From NCBI GenBank assembly GCA_930633525.1, contig CAKNFP010000001.1:2458001-2522000 (forward strand): a stretch of DNA of 64,000 nt, read 5' to 3'. Position 1 is the first letter of the stretch. Each line of letters starts with the position of its first letter. The translations under genes and the position numbers were made by a program. The notes below the pieces were generated by a model. It saw nothing but the letters and a program-made list of their open reading frames with translations. It made no database searches and was not told the origin of the DNA. Positions 43,029-53,458 of this stretch are shown here, piece after piece. The stretch is from Hyphomicrobiales bacterium (lineage in GTDB: Bacteria > Pseudomonadota > Alphaproteobacteria > Rhizobiales > Beijerinckiaceae).

Positions 43029-44789
43029 TTAGCGCATCTCGTCTGGTGCCGCAACCCCAAGAATTGCAAGACCAGATGCAAGGACGGACCTGACAGCTAG
43101 GACTAGACCCAGCCTTGCAGTGGTCAAATCTCGATCGTCAGCATTAATAAATCGTAATTGGGGCGAGTCTTTGCCTTTATTCCATAAACTATGAAACGCA
43201 CTTGCCAGTTCATACAGGAAGAACGCTACCCGGTGCGGCTCATGTGACGCAGCCGATGCCTGCACGACTCGGGGATACTGGGCCAAGCGACGCAAAATCT
43301 CGACTTCCGAATCATCATTCAATCGAGAAAAGTCAGCGGATGCAAGGGCCTTACCCGCCATCGATAGGTCAGAGAGCGCTTCCGCTGCCTGCCGGAATAC
43401 AGATGCGCAACGCGCATGGGCGTACTGCACATAGAAAACCGGGTTGTCTTTCGACTGTTCGACCACCTTGGCAAGATCGAAATCGAGCGTCGCGTCATTC
43501 TTGCGGAAAAGCATCATGAAGCGCACCGCGTCGCGGCCAACTTCGTCGATCACCTCACGCAAAGTCACGAAGTCGCCGGAGCGTTTCGACATCTTCACGG
43601 GCTCGCCATCGCGCAAAAGACGCACGAGCTGGCAGAGCAGCACGATGACCTCCGTCTCCTTTCCGCCGATGGCGCGGCCGACGGCCTGGAGCCGCTTGAC
43701 ATAGCCGCCGTGGTCGGCGCCGAGCACATAGATCAGCTCGCGGAAGCCGCGTGCATGCTTGTTCTCGAGATAGGCCACGTCAGCCGCGAAATAGGTGTAG
43801 CTGCCATTGGACTTCATCAGCGGGCGGTCGATGTCATCGCCAACATCCGTCGCCCGAAACAGAAGTTGCTCGCGATCCTCCCAATCCTCAGGCAGCTGTC
43901 CCTTGGGTGGAGGAACGCGGCCGCGATAGACAAAACCGCGCTGCGTCAGCTCATCGATGACCGCCTTGATGGCCCCGCCATTGGCTCCATGTAAAGTGCG
44001 TTCCGAGAAGAAAACGTCGTGATGAATGCCAAGCGCCGCGAGATCGTCACGGATCATCACCATCATGCCGTCGATGGCGACATCCCGCACGATCGGCAGC
44101 CATTCGGCCTCGGACTTGGCCAGGAGCGTGTCGCCAAAGCGTGCCGCGAGCTCCGCCCCCACCGGTTTCAGATAGTCACCGGGATAGAGCCCTTCGGGGA
44201 TTTCACCGATATCCTGACCAAGCGCCTCGCGATAGCGCAGGAAGGCGGAGCGGGCGAGGACATCGACCTGTCCACCGGCATCGTTGATGTAATACTCGCG
44301 CGTCACCTGCCGGCCCGCGAAGGCCAGTACATTGGCCAGGGCATCGCCGAACACGGCTCCGCGACCATGGCCCACATGCATGGGTCCGGTCGGATTCGCC
44401 GACACATATTCGACATTGACCGGCGCCGGCGCCCCAGCCGCGCCGCGCCCGAAATCAGCGCCGTCGCTCAGCACGCTGCGCATCACGTCGAGATAGACAC
44501 CCGGCTCCAGCGTGAGATTGATGAAGCCCGGCCCGGCGACCGCAACGCCGGCAACCCCCGGCGCCGTCTTCAGCGCCTCGCTGAGAAGCTCCGCAAGGGC
44601 GCGCGGATTGGTCTTGGCGTCCTTCGCCAGCACCATCGCAGCATTCGTGGCGAGATCGCCCATGGACGCATCGCGTGGCGGTTCGACCACGACGCGCGAC
44701 AGGTCGAGGCCCCCGGCAAGGCGGCCAGAAGCCACCAGGTCCTCGATGGCGGCAGACAAATGGCGCTGGTACAGGTCGAAGATGTTCAT
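43029..44789 (-). CDS. argS: Arginyl-tRNA synthetase
   Basis: ArgS charges tRNA(Arg). The ATG at 44789 gives 586 residues; the frame open to 44855 is not needed. Class I signatures are [15 protein letters not shown] (HIGH-type) and [10 protein letters not shown] (KMSK). The N-terminal Add-1 domain begins [15 protein letters not shown], and the C-terminal anticodon-binding domain ends [16 protein letters not shown]. It lies between dgt and the SPOR gene in the minus-strand run. Confidence 0.98.
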   Translation of the reverse strand: MNIFDLYQRHLSAAIEDLVASGRLAGGLDLSRVVVEPPRDASMGDLATNAAMVLAKDAKTNPRALAELLSEALKTAPGVAGVAVAGPGFINLTLEPGVYLDVMRSVLSDGADFGRGAAGAPAPVNVEYVSANPTGPMHVGHGRGAVFGDALANVLAFAGRQVTREYYINDAGGQVDVLARSAFLRYREALGQDIGEIPEGLYPGDYLKPVGAELAARFGDTLLAKSEAEWLPIVRDVAIDGMMVMIRDDLAALGIHHDVFFSERTLHGANGGAIKAVIDELTQRGFVYRGRVPPPKGQLPEDWEDREQLLFRATDVGDDIDRPLMKSNGSYTYFAADVAYLENKHARGFRELIYVLGADHGGYVKRLQAVGRAIGGKETEVIVLLCQLVRLLRDGEPVKMSKRSGDFVTLREVIDEVGRDAVRFMMLFRKNDATLDFDLAKVVEQSKDNPVFYVQYAHARCASVFRQAAEALSDLSMAGKALASADFSRLNDDSEVEILRRLAQYPRVVQASAASHEPHRVAFFLYELASAFHSLWNKGKDSPQLRFINADDRDLTTARLGLVLAVRSVLASGLAILGVAAPDEMR

Positions 44790-44961
44790 GGGGTGTCCAT
44801 GGGAGCTTTGCGGCCGAGACCGGAGATCAATCAGGCCGTCGGCTGCCTTGAACAAAGGCCAAGGCCAGACAAGCGCGCAGGCAGTGATTGAAAAACTGGC
44901 TGTAACCGATTGAATTTACGTGCCAATATAAAAAACACGACACATCGTCAGACCGGTTCCA

Positions 44962-46170
44962 CTAGCGCAAATCAGGTGTTGCGTCAAACAAGCGCCGGTG
45001 TTCCTCCAAGGCGTAGCGGTCGGTCATGCCAGCGATATAGTCCGCGACGCGCCTCATCAGGCGGCTGTCCTCGGCGCCCGCAAGGTCCGCGCACCACTCC
45101 GCGGGCATCAGCTGAGGTTCCGCTACAAGCCGGCGGAAGAGTTCGCGAACGACGCGATCCGCCTGGCGGCGCACCGCCATCACGGTCGGGTGCCGGTACA
45201 TATGCGGATAAAGGAAGCCCTTGATGCCGGCCTCCGCCTCGGCCATCCCCGGCGAGAACGCGACCACGGCATCGTCGGCGGCACGGATGGCATCGGCATC
45301 CACTGGGGCGAGCGACGCGAGGCGACGGCCGCTCTCGGCGATCACGTCCTCGACGAAGCGGGTGATGATGCGACGCACGAGCTCGTGAATGACCCGGCTG
45401 CGCTCAAGCCCGGGATAGGCACGATCGATCTCGCCGAGGATATCGCGCAGGAAGGGAACGCCGGCGAGATCCACCAGGTCAAACAGTTCAGCCCTCAACC
45501 CATCGTCGATGTCATGCGCATCATAGGCGATGTCATCAGCGATGGCCGCGCATTGGGCTTCGGCGCTGGCGAAACTGGCGAGCTTCAAATCCTGCACGTC
45601 GCAATATTCCAGAATGGCGCCGGGCACGCCCTGTTCGCGATAGGCGCCGATCCCGCGCCCCTCGGCGTCCACCAGAGGGCCGTTGTGCTTCACCAGCCCC
45701 TCGAGCGTCTCCCATGTCAGGTTGAGCCCATCGTAAGCCGCATAGCGGCGCTCCAGCCTTGTGACGATTCGCAGAGCCTGCGCGTTGTGGTCGAAACCGC
45801 CCTGCCCCAGCATTTCGGCATCCAGCGCATCCTCGCCTGTATGGCCGAACGGGGTGTGGCCAAGATCATGCGAAAGGGCGAGAGCCTCCGCGAGGTCTTC
45901 GTCGAGGCCCAGCGCGCGGGCAAGTGCCCGGGCGATCTGGCTGACCTCGATGGTATGCGTCAGGCGCGTCCGGTAGTGGTCGCCCTCATGATAGACGAAA
46001 ACCTGGGTCTTGTGCTTCAGCCGCCGGAACGCGGTGGAGTGAATGATACGGTCACGATCGCGCTGGAAGGGACTGCGCGTCGGCGAATCGCCTTCCGGAT
46101 AGAGCCTGCCGCGGCTCGCTCCGGGGTCGCAGGCATAGGGCGCTCGCCAGCGTTCGCCATTGGGCCGCAC
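44962..46170 (-). CDS. dgt: Deoxyguanosinetriphosphate triphosphohydrolase-like protein
   Basis: Dgt-type HD enzymes split dNTPs to nucleosides and triphosphate. The GTG at 46170 has GGAG six bases upstream and gives 402 residues, the usual size of the alphaproteobacterial subfamily. The HD site is [16 protein letters not shown] then [30 protein letters not shown] is the distal metal site. It starts the dgt-argS-SPOR-nagZ-scpAB-tatABC-serS-surE-pcm-nlpD run and is divergent from erpA. Confidence 0.95.
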   Translation of the reverse strand: MRPNGERWRAPYACDPGASRGRLYPEGDSPTRSPFQRDRDRIIHSTAFRRLKHKTQVFVYHEGDHYRTRLTHTIEVSQIARALARALGLDEDLAEALALSHDLGHTPFGHTGEDALDAEMLGQGGFDHNAQALRIVTRLERRYAAYDGLNLTWETLEGLVKHNGPLVDAEGRGIGAYREQGVPGAILEYCDVQDLKLASFASAEAQCAAIADDIAYDAHDIDDGLRAELFDLVDLAGVPFLRDILGEIDRAYPGLERSRVIHELVRRIITRFVEDVIAESGRRLASLAPVDADAIRAADDAVVAFSPGMAEAEAGIKGFLYPHMYRHPTVMAVRRQADRVVRELFRRLVAEPQLMPAEWCADLAGAEDSRLMRRVADYIAGMTDRYALEEHRRLFDATPDLR

Positions 46171-46387
46171 GTCTCACTCCACCGTTGAACGTCCATAGCG
46201 CCGCACTTATCTATGAGCCAGGCGCTTTGCCAAGTGTATAGTGGCCGAGTGTATCGTGCCCGGCCAATGAGTGGGTATCCTCTTGGGTACTGCCGGCCAG
46301 GGCGCAGGGTCGATCGGTCGTTTGGCCACTTTTGCCAGCCGGGTGTAGCGACTCTTTAGACTATGAGCGTGGCAGTGTGACGACGCG

Positions 46388-46738
46388 ATGAGCAGCATGG
46401 GTGACATGAGCATGACGCCGATTTCCCTCACTGAACGGGCCGTGGCGCGCATCCAGGAAGTCCTCGCCGGGGAACAGGCGGGGGCAATGCTGCGGATCAG
46501 CGTCAATGGCGGTGGTTGCTCAGGCTTCCAGTATGTGTTCGACGTGGACCATGAACGCGGGGACGACGACCTCGTGGTGGAACGCGACGGGGCGACGGTA
46601 CTGGTCGATTCCGTGTCGCTTCAGTATATGGACGGCGCGGTGATCGATTTCGTCGACGATCTGATCGGCCAGTCGTTCAAGATCGAAAATCCGCATGCGA
46701 CCGCCTCATGCGGTTGCGGAACGTCATTCTCGCTGTAA
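46388..46738 (+). CDS. erpA: Iron-sulfur cluster insertion protein ErpA
   Basis: An A-type carrier that passes Fe-S clusters to target enzymes. It has 116 residues from the ATG at 46388; several ATGs follow at 46397-46412 and no ribosome binding site decides among them. The HesB-like fold has all three cluster cysteines: GGGCSGFQY and CGCG near the C-terminus. FKIENPHATASCGCGTSFSL ends the protein. It is divergent from dgt. Confidence 0.93.
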   Translation: MSSMGDMSMTPISLTERAVARIQEVLAGEQAGAMLRISVNGGGCSGFQYVFDVDHERGDDDLVVERDGATVLVDSVSLQYMDGAVIDFVDDLIGQSFKIENPHATASCGCGTSFSL

Positions 46739-46889
46739 AAGCGCATCTCCCCGGTGCCCGGACGTGATCTCCCGTGGATTTCATCGGCGGCGGAAACGAT
46801 CGTCATACGGTTGTTTTCGCGCGGTGCTCCATGCACTACGGTATATCGGGGCAGGAACCACCCATCCCACGGATCTGAGGAAAACGACC

Positions 46890-48662
46890 ATGGCCCGGCC
46901 GCGCTCGAAAGCCTTCTTGCTGTCTGCAGTCTCATTGGCCGCTCTCGTGGGCGTCGGCGCCTGGGGCGCGAAAATCACGACGGAACAAAGCCTCGTCGCG
47001 GCCGCCACACGGGCAGGCGCCAGCATCGGTCGGGTCGAAGCCAATCCGATCAACGGGCGGATCACCCTGCAGGATCTGCGCCTTGTCGGTGAAGCCGCCA
47101 CGATCACCGTCGGTCGCGTCAGCGCCACGGGAGGGTGGGCGTTAATCCAGCCGGCGCTCGCGGCCGAGGATGTCACGCTCGAGAACATCACCGTGGCCTT
47201 AGGCCCCGTTCGCTACGACATTCCGCGCATGAGCTTCACCGGCTCAAACCTCGATCGCGCGAGCCTCGCGGCCCTTTTCGCCCCCAACGCGCCAGACACG
47301 CTCGCCAACCGGCTGGCGAAGATCTCGGCCAGCAGCGTGGTCATTCCCGAAGTCAAATACGAATCGAATTTTTCTTTTGACGGGGTCAGCACCCGCACGA
47401 CCGGCACCTACACGGACGTCGCGTTTCGTGACGTCGTGAACGGCGTCGCTGCCAGCGTGACCCAGGCCCGTGGCAGCTACAGTTCGTTGGCGCGCGCCGA
47501 CAAGCCTGCGAGCCCCTCCCAGGGCAATAGTGACGGGTCTAGCAACCAACCGGCCAAGCCGGCCCCAGCGGAAAGCACAGCGAGCGGCACTTTCGGCGCG
47601 ATGACCATCAACGCGGTCGACCTCGCCGCGTTGATACGCTTTTACACGGAGGGCGCGGGCGCAGGTCCCAATCCGCCCGTCAAGATCCATGGTCCTTACA
47701 CCATGTCCGACTTGCTCATCACTGATCCGAAAGGGACAAAGATCAGCGTGGCGGACATTTCGGGCGACGGTTTCGTCGCGCGGCTGAGCAAGACCCCCCT
47801 GCTCTCGCTGGTGGAAAGTCTGCAGAACCTGCCTATGGACGACACTCACAAGCAGGAGAGCTCGTTCAAGATCCTGAACGAGGTCCTGTCGATGTGGGAA
47901 AGTTTCGTCGCAACGTCGGCGACAATGAAGAATGTTCAGGTCGAGCTTCCCGAGCAGACGTCTTCAAAGTTCAATATTGGCGATGTCGTCATCGGAATTG
48001 GCAGTAACCCGAACCTGCAACAGGCCAACCCTGCCTATCCCGCGCAAGGCGGCCTGCGGTTCGCGATCAACAATGCCGTCTTCGCTCTCCCGGCGGACCC
48101 GGACAATGATCTCACCAAGCGCCTGACCGCCATGGGCTACAAGGATCTGTCGCTGTCCTTCGCCATGGAGGGCCGATTCAACGAGACCGGCAAGGAGCTG
48201 GTGATCAACGAATTTTCCTTCGGTGGCAAGGACATGGGCAAGGCGACCATCAGCGCGGTCGTGGGCAATGTCACGCCTGAGCTGCTGTCCTCGGAAGAGG
48301 CTGTCCGCAACGCGGCCGGCATGGCGCTGACCGTGAAGAACCTCGCCGTCACGGTGGACAATGCGGGCCTCGCGGACAAGCTGCTGGCGGAAGAGGCGGC
48401 CAAGCAGAACAAGTCGCCGCAAGCCCTCAAGACCGAATACGGCATGATCGCCACCGTCGGCGTGCCGAGCTTCCTCGGCGGCGGTCCGGAGAGCAAGGCC
48501 TTGGGTGCCGCCGTCGCGCGCTTCATCGCCAAGCCCGGACAGTTGGCCGTGAAGGCGGCGGCGAAGGATCCCGCCGGTTTCGGCCTCGCCGACTATGGCG
48601 CGACCGGTGGCCAGCCCGCCGCGATCCTCGAGCAGATCGACCTGAGCGCCGAGGCGAAATAG
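46890..48662 (+). CDS. Unrecognised membrane-anchored 590-residue protein
   Basis: The ATG at 46890 has TGAGGA nine bases upstream. I do not recognise a family. One N-terminal hydrophobic stretch (FLLSAVSLAALVGVGAWGA) is an anchor or uncleaved signal. The rest is a repetitive beta-rich sequence with phrases such as GRVEANPINGRITLQDLRLVG, TLENITVALGPVRYDIPRM, MTINAVDLAALIRFY and YTMSDLLITDPKGTKI, which alternate short strands. A Ser/Pro/Asn linker lies near residues 205-235. AsmA-like periplasmic proteins have such a layout, but I see no diagnostic motif. It follows erpA by 151 bases and ends at a terminator, so it is monocistronic or in a short unit. Confidence 0.85.
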   Translation: MARPRSKAFLLSAVSLAALVGVGAWGAKITTEQSLVAAATRAGASIGRVEANPINGRITLQDLRLVGEAATITVGRVSATGGWALIQPALAAEDVTLENITVALGPVRYDIPRMSFTGSNLDRASLAALFAPNAPDTLANRLAKISASSVVIPEVKYESNFSFDGVSTRTTGTYTDVAFRDVVNGVAASVTQARGSYSSLARADKPASPSQGNSDGSSNQPAKPAPAESTASGTFGAMTINAVDLAALIRFYTEGAGAGPNPPVKIHGPYTMSDLLITDPKGTKISVADISGDGFVARLSKTPLLSLVESLQNLPMDDTHKQESSFKILNEVLSMWESFVATSATMKNVQVELPEQTSSKFNIGDVVIGIGSNPNLQQANPAYPAQGGLRFAINNAVFALPADPDNDLTKRLTAMGYKDLSLSFAMEGRFNETGKELVINEFSFGGKDMGKATISAVVGNVTPELLSSEEAVRNAAGMALTVKNLAVTVDNAGLADKLLAEEAAKQNKSPQALKTEYGMIATVGVPSFLGGGPESKALGAAVARFIAKPGQLAVKAAAKDPAGFGLADYGATGGQPAAILEQIDLSAEAK

Positions 48663-48692
48663 CCCGTTCTTCATCCAGATCAGCGTGTAAAG

Positions 48693-48725
48693 GCTCGGAT
48701 CGTTCCGCGATCCGGGCTTTTTTTA
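48693..48725 (+). terminator. Rho-independent terminator after the 590-residue protein gene
   Basis: A 10-bp stem GCTCGGATCG/CGATCCGGGC (one G-T pair) with a five-base loop is followed by seven T. It lies 30 bases after the stop. Confidence 0.87.
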
Positions 48726-48860
48726 TGCAGAATGCCCGGAGACGCCGCCGATCTTCAATTTGTGAAGCTCGGGTGAGCCCTCGGACGCACTTGTCTCAGT
48801 CTTTGTGGAGTGGCTTGCAGTATAAAGGGAGCGGGGCTGGAGTGATCAGGACATCAAACC

Positions 48861-49130
48861 ATGAAGCCTCGTCTTATTGCGTTGTATGCAGGCATTGGCC
48901 TAGCCCTCAGTGCAGGACCTGCCTTTGCTACTGACCCCGATCTCTTCATATTCCAGCAGCAAGACACGGCCCGAATGCAGCAGGATCACAACCTCGCTGG
49001 GATTCGAGACGCTCAGGAAAACGTGAAGGCCTATCAGCGGCTTCTCAATGAGGAGCAGATGCAGATGCAGCAGCACGCCGCGCCGGCTCCGCAGACGCAT
49101 CCGATGATGCGCCGGCATCACGCGTCGTAA
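48861..49130 (+). CDS. Small secreted Gln/His/Met-rich protein
   Basis: An 89-residue frame from an ATG with CAGGA ten bases upstream. The signal peptide (LIALYAGIGLALSAGPAFA) is cleaved probably before TDPDLF. The mature ~66 residues are mostly helical and rich in Gln, with a C-terminal cluster of Met and His (MQMQQHAAPA and THPMMRRHH). No family is recognised. A TATAAA lies 37 bases upstream of the ATG within CAGTATAAAGG. An inverted repeat at 49141 follows. The Met/His cluster could bind metal, but this is speculation. Confidence 0.68.
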   Translation: MKPRLIALYAGIGLALSAGPAFATDPDLFIFQQQDTARMQQDHNLAGIRDAQENVKAYQRLLNEEQMQMQQHAAPAPQTHPMMRRHHAS

Positions 49131-49140
49131 GCTTCAGACA

Positions 49141-49182
49141 CAAGGGCGGTGAACGCCGCAAACCAGCGCTACACCGCCCTTG
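49141..49182. terminator. Inverted repeat between convergent genes, possible terminator
   Basis: A 10-bp perfect arm pair AAGGGCGGTG/CACCGCCCTT with a 20-base loop lies 10 bases after the small secreted protein gene and 34 bases before the maeB stop on the other strand. There is no clear U-tract on either strand, so termination is only suggested. Confidence 0.5.
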
Positions 49183-49215
49183 ATTAGCCAGCTATCGACA
49201 AGGCGGACGCAGAGT

Positions 49216-51522
49216 TCAGGCCTTGAGGGCGGCGTTTTCACCGGTGCTGGCCTGCGCCTCCACAACCGCGACAGCCGTCATGTTGACGATGCCGCGTGTC
49301 GTGACCGACGGTGTCAGGATATGAGCCGGTTTTGCCGGCCCGAGGATGATGGGCCCGACCGGCAGGGCATCCGCGAGGATCTTTGTGAGCTGGTAGGCGA
49401 TGTTCGCCGAATCGAGATTCGGCATGATCAACACATTCGCGGCGCCCTTGAGCCGGGACGTGGGCAGCACCTTTTCCCGGATGACCTGAGAAAGGGCCGA
49501 GTCGGCCTGCATCTCGCCATCCACCTCCAGCGAAGGCGCGCGCTCGCGGATGAGCGCCAACGCCTCGCGCATCTTCACCGCGCTGCCGGTATCGGCCGAA
49601 CCGAAATCCGAATCGGCGAGCAGCGCGATCTGCGGCTCGATGCCGAACCGGCGGACGTGCTCAGCGCACATCACCGTCATTTCGGCGATCTCGTCGGCGC
49701 TCGGGTCGTCACGGACATGCGTATCGGCGAGGAAGTAGTGCCCCTTCGAGGTAATGATCAGGCTCATCGCCGACAGGGCACGCACCCCGGGCGCCAGGCC
49801 GATGATGTCCTCGATATGCTTGATACGGGAGGAGAAGCGTCCCTCGAGCCCGCAGAGCATGGCGTCCGCATCGCCACGGGCCAGCGCCAGCGCCGCGATG
49901 ACGGTGGTGTTGGTGCGTACCAGCGTGCGCGCGATATCCGGCGTGATGCCCTTGCGGCCGGCCACATCGAGATAGGTCGCCACATAGTCGCGATACCGGG
50001 GATCGTCTTCCGGGTTGATGAGTTCGAAGTCCCTCCCCGCCTGGATGGACAGGCCGAAGCGCTTCAAGCGCGTCTCGACGACCGCCGGACGGCCGATGAG
50101 CACCGGCCGGGCGATGCCGTCCTCCAGCACGGCCTGCGCCGCGCGCAACACGCGCTCATCCTCGCCCTCCGCGTAGATCACGCGCTTCGGTTCCTTGCGG
50201 GCCAAGGCAAACACCGGCTTCATGATGAAACCGGAACGGAACACGAAACGCGACAGGGACTCCGTATAAGCCGCCATGTCGGTGATCGGCTTGCGGGCAA
50301 CGCCTGATTCCATGGCGGCGCGGGCCACTGCCGGGGCGATGCGCAGGATAAGCCTGGGATCGAAGGGGTTGGGGATCAGCGACGTCGGCCCGAAGCCGCT
50401 GATATCACCGCCATAGGCGCGCGCCACGACATCGGACGGTGCCTCGCGGGCGAGCGCCGCGATAGCCTTGACCGCCGCCGCCTTCATAGCCTCGTTGATC
50501 GTGGAGGCCTCCACGTCGAGCGCCCCGCGGAAGATGTAGGGAAAGCAGAGGACGTTGTTGACCTGGTTCGGGAAATCCGACCGGCCTGTGCAGATCATGG
50601 CATCAGGCCGCTCCGCGACCGCCAGATCTGGCATGATCTCAGGATAGGGGTTGGCGAGGGCCAGGATCAGCGGCTTCTCGGCCATGGTCCTGACCATTTC
50701 GGGCTTGAGCACGCCACCGGCGGAGAGGCCGAGGAACACGTCGGCCCCCGAGATGACCTCGGCGAGCGTTCGCGCCTCCGTCTTTTGGGCGTAGACGCTC
50801 TTCCAGCGGTCCATCAGGGCCTCACGCCCTTCATAGACGACGCCCTCGATATCGGTGACCCAGATGTTCTCGCGCCGCGCGCCAAGCGTCACCAGAAGAT
50901 TGAGGCAGGCAAGCGCCGCCGCGCCAGCGCCCGAGGCGACGATCTTGACGTCGGCAAGCAATTTGCCGGAAAGCTCGAGCGCATTGCTGACAGCAGCGCC
51001 GACGATGATCGCGGTGCCATGCTGGTCGTCGTGGAAGACTGGAATGCCCATGCGGGCTTTCAGGTTCTCCTCGACCTCAAAGCATTCCGGCGCCTTGATA
51101 TCCTCAAGATTGATACCGCCAAAGGTCGGCTCCAGCGCCGCGACCACATCGACGAGCCGCGCCGCATCGTTTTCCGCCACCTCGATGTCGAAGACATCGA
51201 TCCCGGCGAATTTCTTGAAGAGAACGGCCTTGCCTTCCATGACAGGCTTCGAGGCCAGCGGCCCGATATTGCCGAGCCCGAGCACCGCCGTGCCGTTGGA
51301 AATGACGGCGACGAGATTCTGGCGCGAAGTGAGCTGCGAAGCCTCCGCCGGATCGGCGACGATTGCCTCGCAGGCGGCCGCGACACCGGGGGAATAGGCG
51401 TGTGCAAGGTCCCGCTGGTTACCGAGCGGCTTGGTGGGCTGAATCTCGAGCTTTCCGGGCCGGGGATAACGATGATAGTAAAGCGCTCCGGCTTTCAGAT
51501 CATTCGACATTTCATCAGCCAT
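49216..51522 (-). CDS. maeB: NADP-dependent malic enzyme with phosphotransacetylase-like domain
   Basis: MaeB decarboxylates malate to pyruvate and yields NADPH. The ATG at 51522 gives 768 residues, near the E. coli 759; the frame upstream to 51861 overlaps the divergent gene. The malic enzyme part (to about residue 430) has [61 protein letters not shown], split here between substrate and metal sites, and [18 protein letters not shown]. The C-terminal ~330 residues resemble phosphotransacetylase ([17 protein letters not shown]), which in this family is regulatory rather than catalytic. Confidence 0.95.
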   Translation of the reverse strand: MADEMSNDLKAGALYYHRYPRPGKLEIQPTKPLGNQRDLAHAYSPGVAAACEAIVADPAEASQLTSRQNLVAVISNGTAVLGLGNIGPLASKPVMEGKAVLFKKFAGIDVFDIEVAENDAARLVDVVAALEPTFGGINLEDIKAPECFEVEENLKARMGIPVFHDDQHGTAIIVGAAVSNALELSGKLLADVKIVASGAGAAALACLNLLVTLGARRENIWVTDIEGVVYEGREALMDRWKSVYAQKTEARTLAEVISGADVFLGLSAGGVLKPEMVRTMAEKPLILALANPYPEIMPDLAVAERPDAMICTGRSDFPNQVNNVLCFPYIFRGALDVEASTINEAMKAAAVKAIAALAREAPSDVVARAYGGDISGFGPTSLIPNPFDPRLILRIAPAVARAAMESGVARKPITDMAAYTESLSRFVFRSGFIMKPVFALARKEPKRVIYAEGEDERVLRAAQAVLEDGIARPVLIGRPAVVETRLKRFGLSIQAGRDFELINPEDDPRYRDYVATYLDVAGRKGITPDIARTLVRTNTTVIAALALARGDADAMLCGLEGRFSSRIKHIEDIIGLAPGVRALSAMSLIITSKGHYFLADTHVRDDPSADEIAEMTVMCAEHVRRFGIEPQIALLADSDFGSADTGSAVKMREALALIRERAPSLEVDGEMQADSALSQVIREKVLPTSRLKGAANVLIMPNLDSANIAYQLTKILADALPVGPIILGPAKPAHILTPSVTTRGIVNMTAVAVVEAQASTGENAALKA

Positions 51523-51636
51523 CGCCGCGCGCTCCCGTCCATCCGCTTCAGTTCGATAAGCCTTGTGCGCGCTAAGGTACGATGGCGTCAATGTCGATTT
51601 GGCGTCACAGGAATGCGCTGGGAGCAATGCAACAGG

Positions 51637-52284
51637 ATGAGAGCGTCGATGCGGCTTTTCGAGCGTCTGGGGATGAAGCGAAATCCGCACAACGAGACCC
51701 GCCTTCATCTCGAAAAGCTTGTCCGCAAACACAGCGCGACCATCGGCCCCTATTCCTACGGCCGGCCCAAGGTGCGCTTCGCGGATTGGGGCGCCAGGCT
51801 CACGATCGGCTCCTATTGCTCCATCGCCGATCAGGTGGAGATCATGCTCGGCGGCAATCATCGCGCCGATTTCGCGAGCACCTATCCCTTTTCAGCCTTT
51901 CCCGCGCAATGGCCGGAGGCCCCGTTGGGCCTCGATCATCAGGGGCCGACGGGAGACGTGGTGATCGGTCATGATGTGTGGATCGGCTCAGGCGCCCTCA
52001 TCCTGCCCGGCGTGACGATCGGGCCTGGAGCCATCATCGCAGCCCGCGCCGTGGTCAGCCGTGATGTTCCGCCTTATGCGGTGGTCGCGGGTGTCCCGGC
52101 GCGTGTCATGCGCAAACGCTTCGACGATGCCACGATTGCCGCGCTCATCGATTGCGCCTGGTGGGAGCTGCCGCGCGACGACGTTGCGGCCCTTATTCCC
52201 CTTCTCCAAAGCGGCGACATCACCGCCCTCATCGCCGCGGTCAAGACACGGCGGATGGAGCGTCCCGGCGCCGCGCGTGGTTGA
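51637..52284 (+). CDS. Xenobiotic acetyltransferase-type (CatB-like) hexapeptide acetyltransferase
   Basis: I start at the ATG at 51637 (215 residues); the ATGs at 51613 and 51649 are alternatives. Left-handed beta-helix repeats run from about residue 60. The sequence has the CatB/XAT signature: [22 protein letters not shown] (catalytic His), then TYPFSAFP and a [24 protein letters not shown] block, ending [13 protein letters not shown] enzymes acetylate chloramphenicol or streptogramins, but many homologues act on sugars in surface polysaccharides. The neighbours are an acyltransferase and a glycosyltransferase, so a sugar target is more likely. The 3' end overlaps the acyltransferase by 44 bases. 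Confidence 0.88.
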   Translation: MRASMRLFERLGMKRNPHNETRLHLEKLVRKHSATIGPYSYGRPKVRFADWGARLTIGSYCSIADQVEIMLGGNHRADFASTYPFSAFPAQWPEAPLGLDHQGPTGDVVIGHDVWIGSGALILPGVTIGPGAIIAARAVVSRDVPPYAVVAGVPARVMRKRFDDATIAALIDCAWWELPRDDVAALIPLLQSGDITALIAAVKTRRMERPGAARG

Positions 52285-53353
52285 GGATCCGGGCCTTGAG
52301 GCCGAGCGCCGGCTTCTCCACGAAATGCCAGGACACCAGCGCGACAAGGAGAGACAGGCCCATCGCGATGGGAAGCATCGCCTCGATCGGCATCTTGGGC
52401 GAGAAGGCCTGAAGGGTCTGCTGCACCGGCCAGCCGAGCAGATAGACGCCGTAGGACAGGTCGGTCTTCAGGTCGAAAGCCCGCGACGACAGACCGGGCG
52501 CAACCGCCAGCCAGATGATGCCGTAGGCGCCCGCCGCGAAGTTGAACGCCTTGTAGAAAGCCGTGTCCTGAGCGAGCCACGTCGCACCCACAAGCAGGAG
52601 CACGAGCCACGACGTGATCCGCATTTCGTCCCGATACAGATAGAAAGCCGCCCCTAAGCCGAACAGGAACGGCAGCCTGAGGGACGTCTGCACGGCCTTG
52701 CCGGCTTCCGGGTGGAACGCGTCCAGCGCGATGATCGCGACACCAAGCCCGGCGATGAGGGCCAACGCGATGCCCCGGCGGCTGAGGCCGACGGCAACGC
52801 CGAATACGAGCACGCCGAGATAGCAGAGTACTTCGTATTTCAGCGTCCAGACCGTACCGAGCGGGTAGCGCAGGGGATTGTCCGCGAACACGCCCGGAAG
52901 AAAGCCGGCGCTCTTGAAGGTGGTGAGCGTTGCGACGATGAAGCGGCCGACCTGCGGATCCCGCCAGTAATCGGCGAAGCTCAAGGTGGTGATGAGCGAG
53001 CCGAATGCCGCCATCGCCAGCGTTGCGACGACGAAGGCCGGCGCGATCCTCAGCGTACGCGCGACGATATAGTCGCGCCAGCCGCGCCGCGCGAAGCTCA
53101 TGGTCACCAGGAAGCCGGAGATCGTGAAAAAGCCGTTGACCGCATATTCGCCGAGGCTGAAGCCCGTCGAGAGGTAAAAGGGTTCATGGCCGCCGGTCGA
53201 GACGCTGAAGGCATGGGACACCACCACCGCAAGCGCCAGGATGAGCCGCAGCACGGAAAAATTGTCGTAAGGGCGCGCAATGCAGTCCGCCAGGGTTGGC
53301 ACCTCGGCCAGAAGCCCGGGCCGGGCGGAGGACGTCGCGGTTGTCGAGGTCAT
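52241..53353 (-). CDS. Acyltransferase family 3 membrane protein (OafA/YrhL-like)
   Basis: A polytopic inner-membrane protein of 370 residues with about ten helices. Family marks are the N-terminal [23 protein letters not shown] (with the conserved His after the first helix), [18 protein letters not shown] [11 protein letters not shown], and [18 protein letters not shown]. These enzymes O-acetylate polysaccharides at the membrane. The convergent acetyltransferase overlaps its 3' end by 44 bases. The GT2 gene lies 105 bases upstream on the same strand. Confidence 0.92.
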   Translation of the reverse strand: MTSTTATSSARPGLLAEVPTLADCIARPYDNFSVLRLILALAVVVSHAFSVSTGGHEPFYLSTGFSLGEYAVNGFFTISGFLVTMSFARRGWRDYIVARTLRIAPAFVVATLAMAAFGSLITTLSFADYWRDPQVGRFIVATLTTFKSAGFLPGVFADNPLRYPLGTVWTLKYEVLCYLGVLVFGVAVGLSRRGIALALIAGLGVAIIALDAFHPEAGKAVQTSLRLPFLFGLGAAFYLYRDEMRITSWLVLLLVGATWLAQDTAFYKAFNFAAGAYGIIWLAVAPGLSSRAFDLKTDLSYGVYLLGWPVQQTLQAFSPKMPIEAMLPIAMGLSLLVALVSWHFVEKPALGLKARILNHARRRDAPSAVS

Positions 53354-53458
53354 TACGACTGCTATTCACCTGATGATGTGTTATCGCCTGGATGGTCGTC
53401 GGACGCGCTCTTGCCCTGGCCGCCCACGGGTTGTCCCGGGATTACGCTCCAGGTCAGC

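Noticed and set aside
51637..52284. Chloramphenicol or streptogramin resistance gene
   Set aside because: The XAT signature alone is not specific. Neighbours are an O-acyltransferase and a glycosyltransferase, which favour a glycan substrate.
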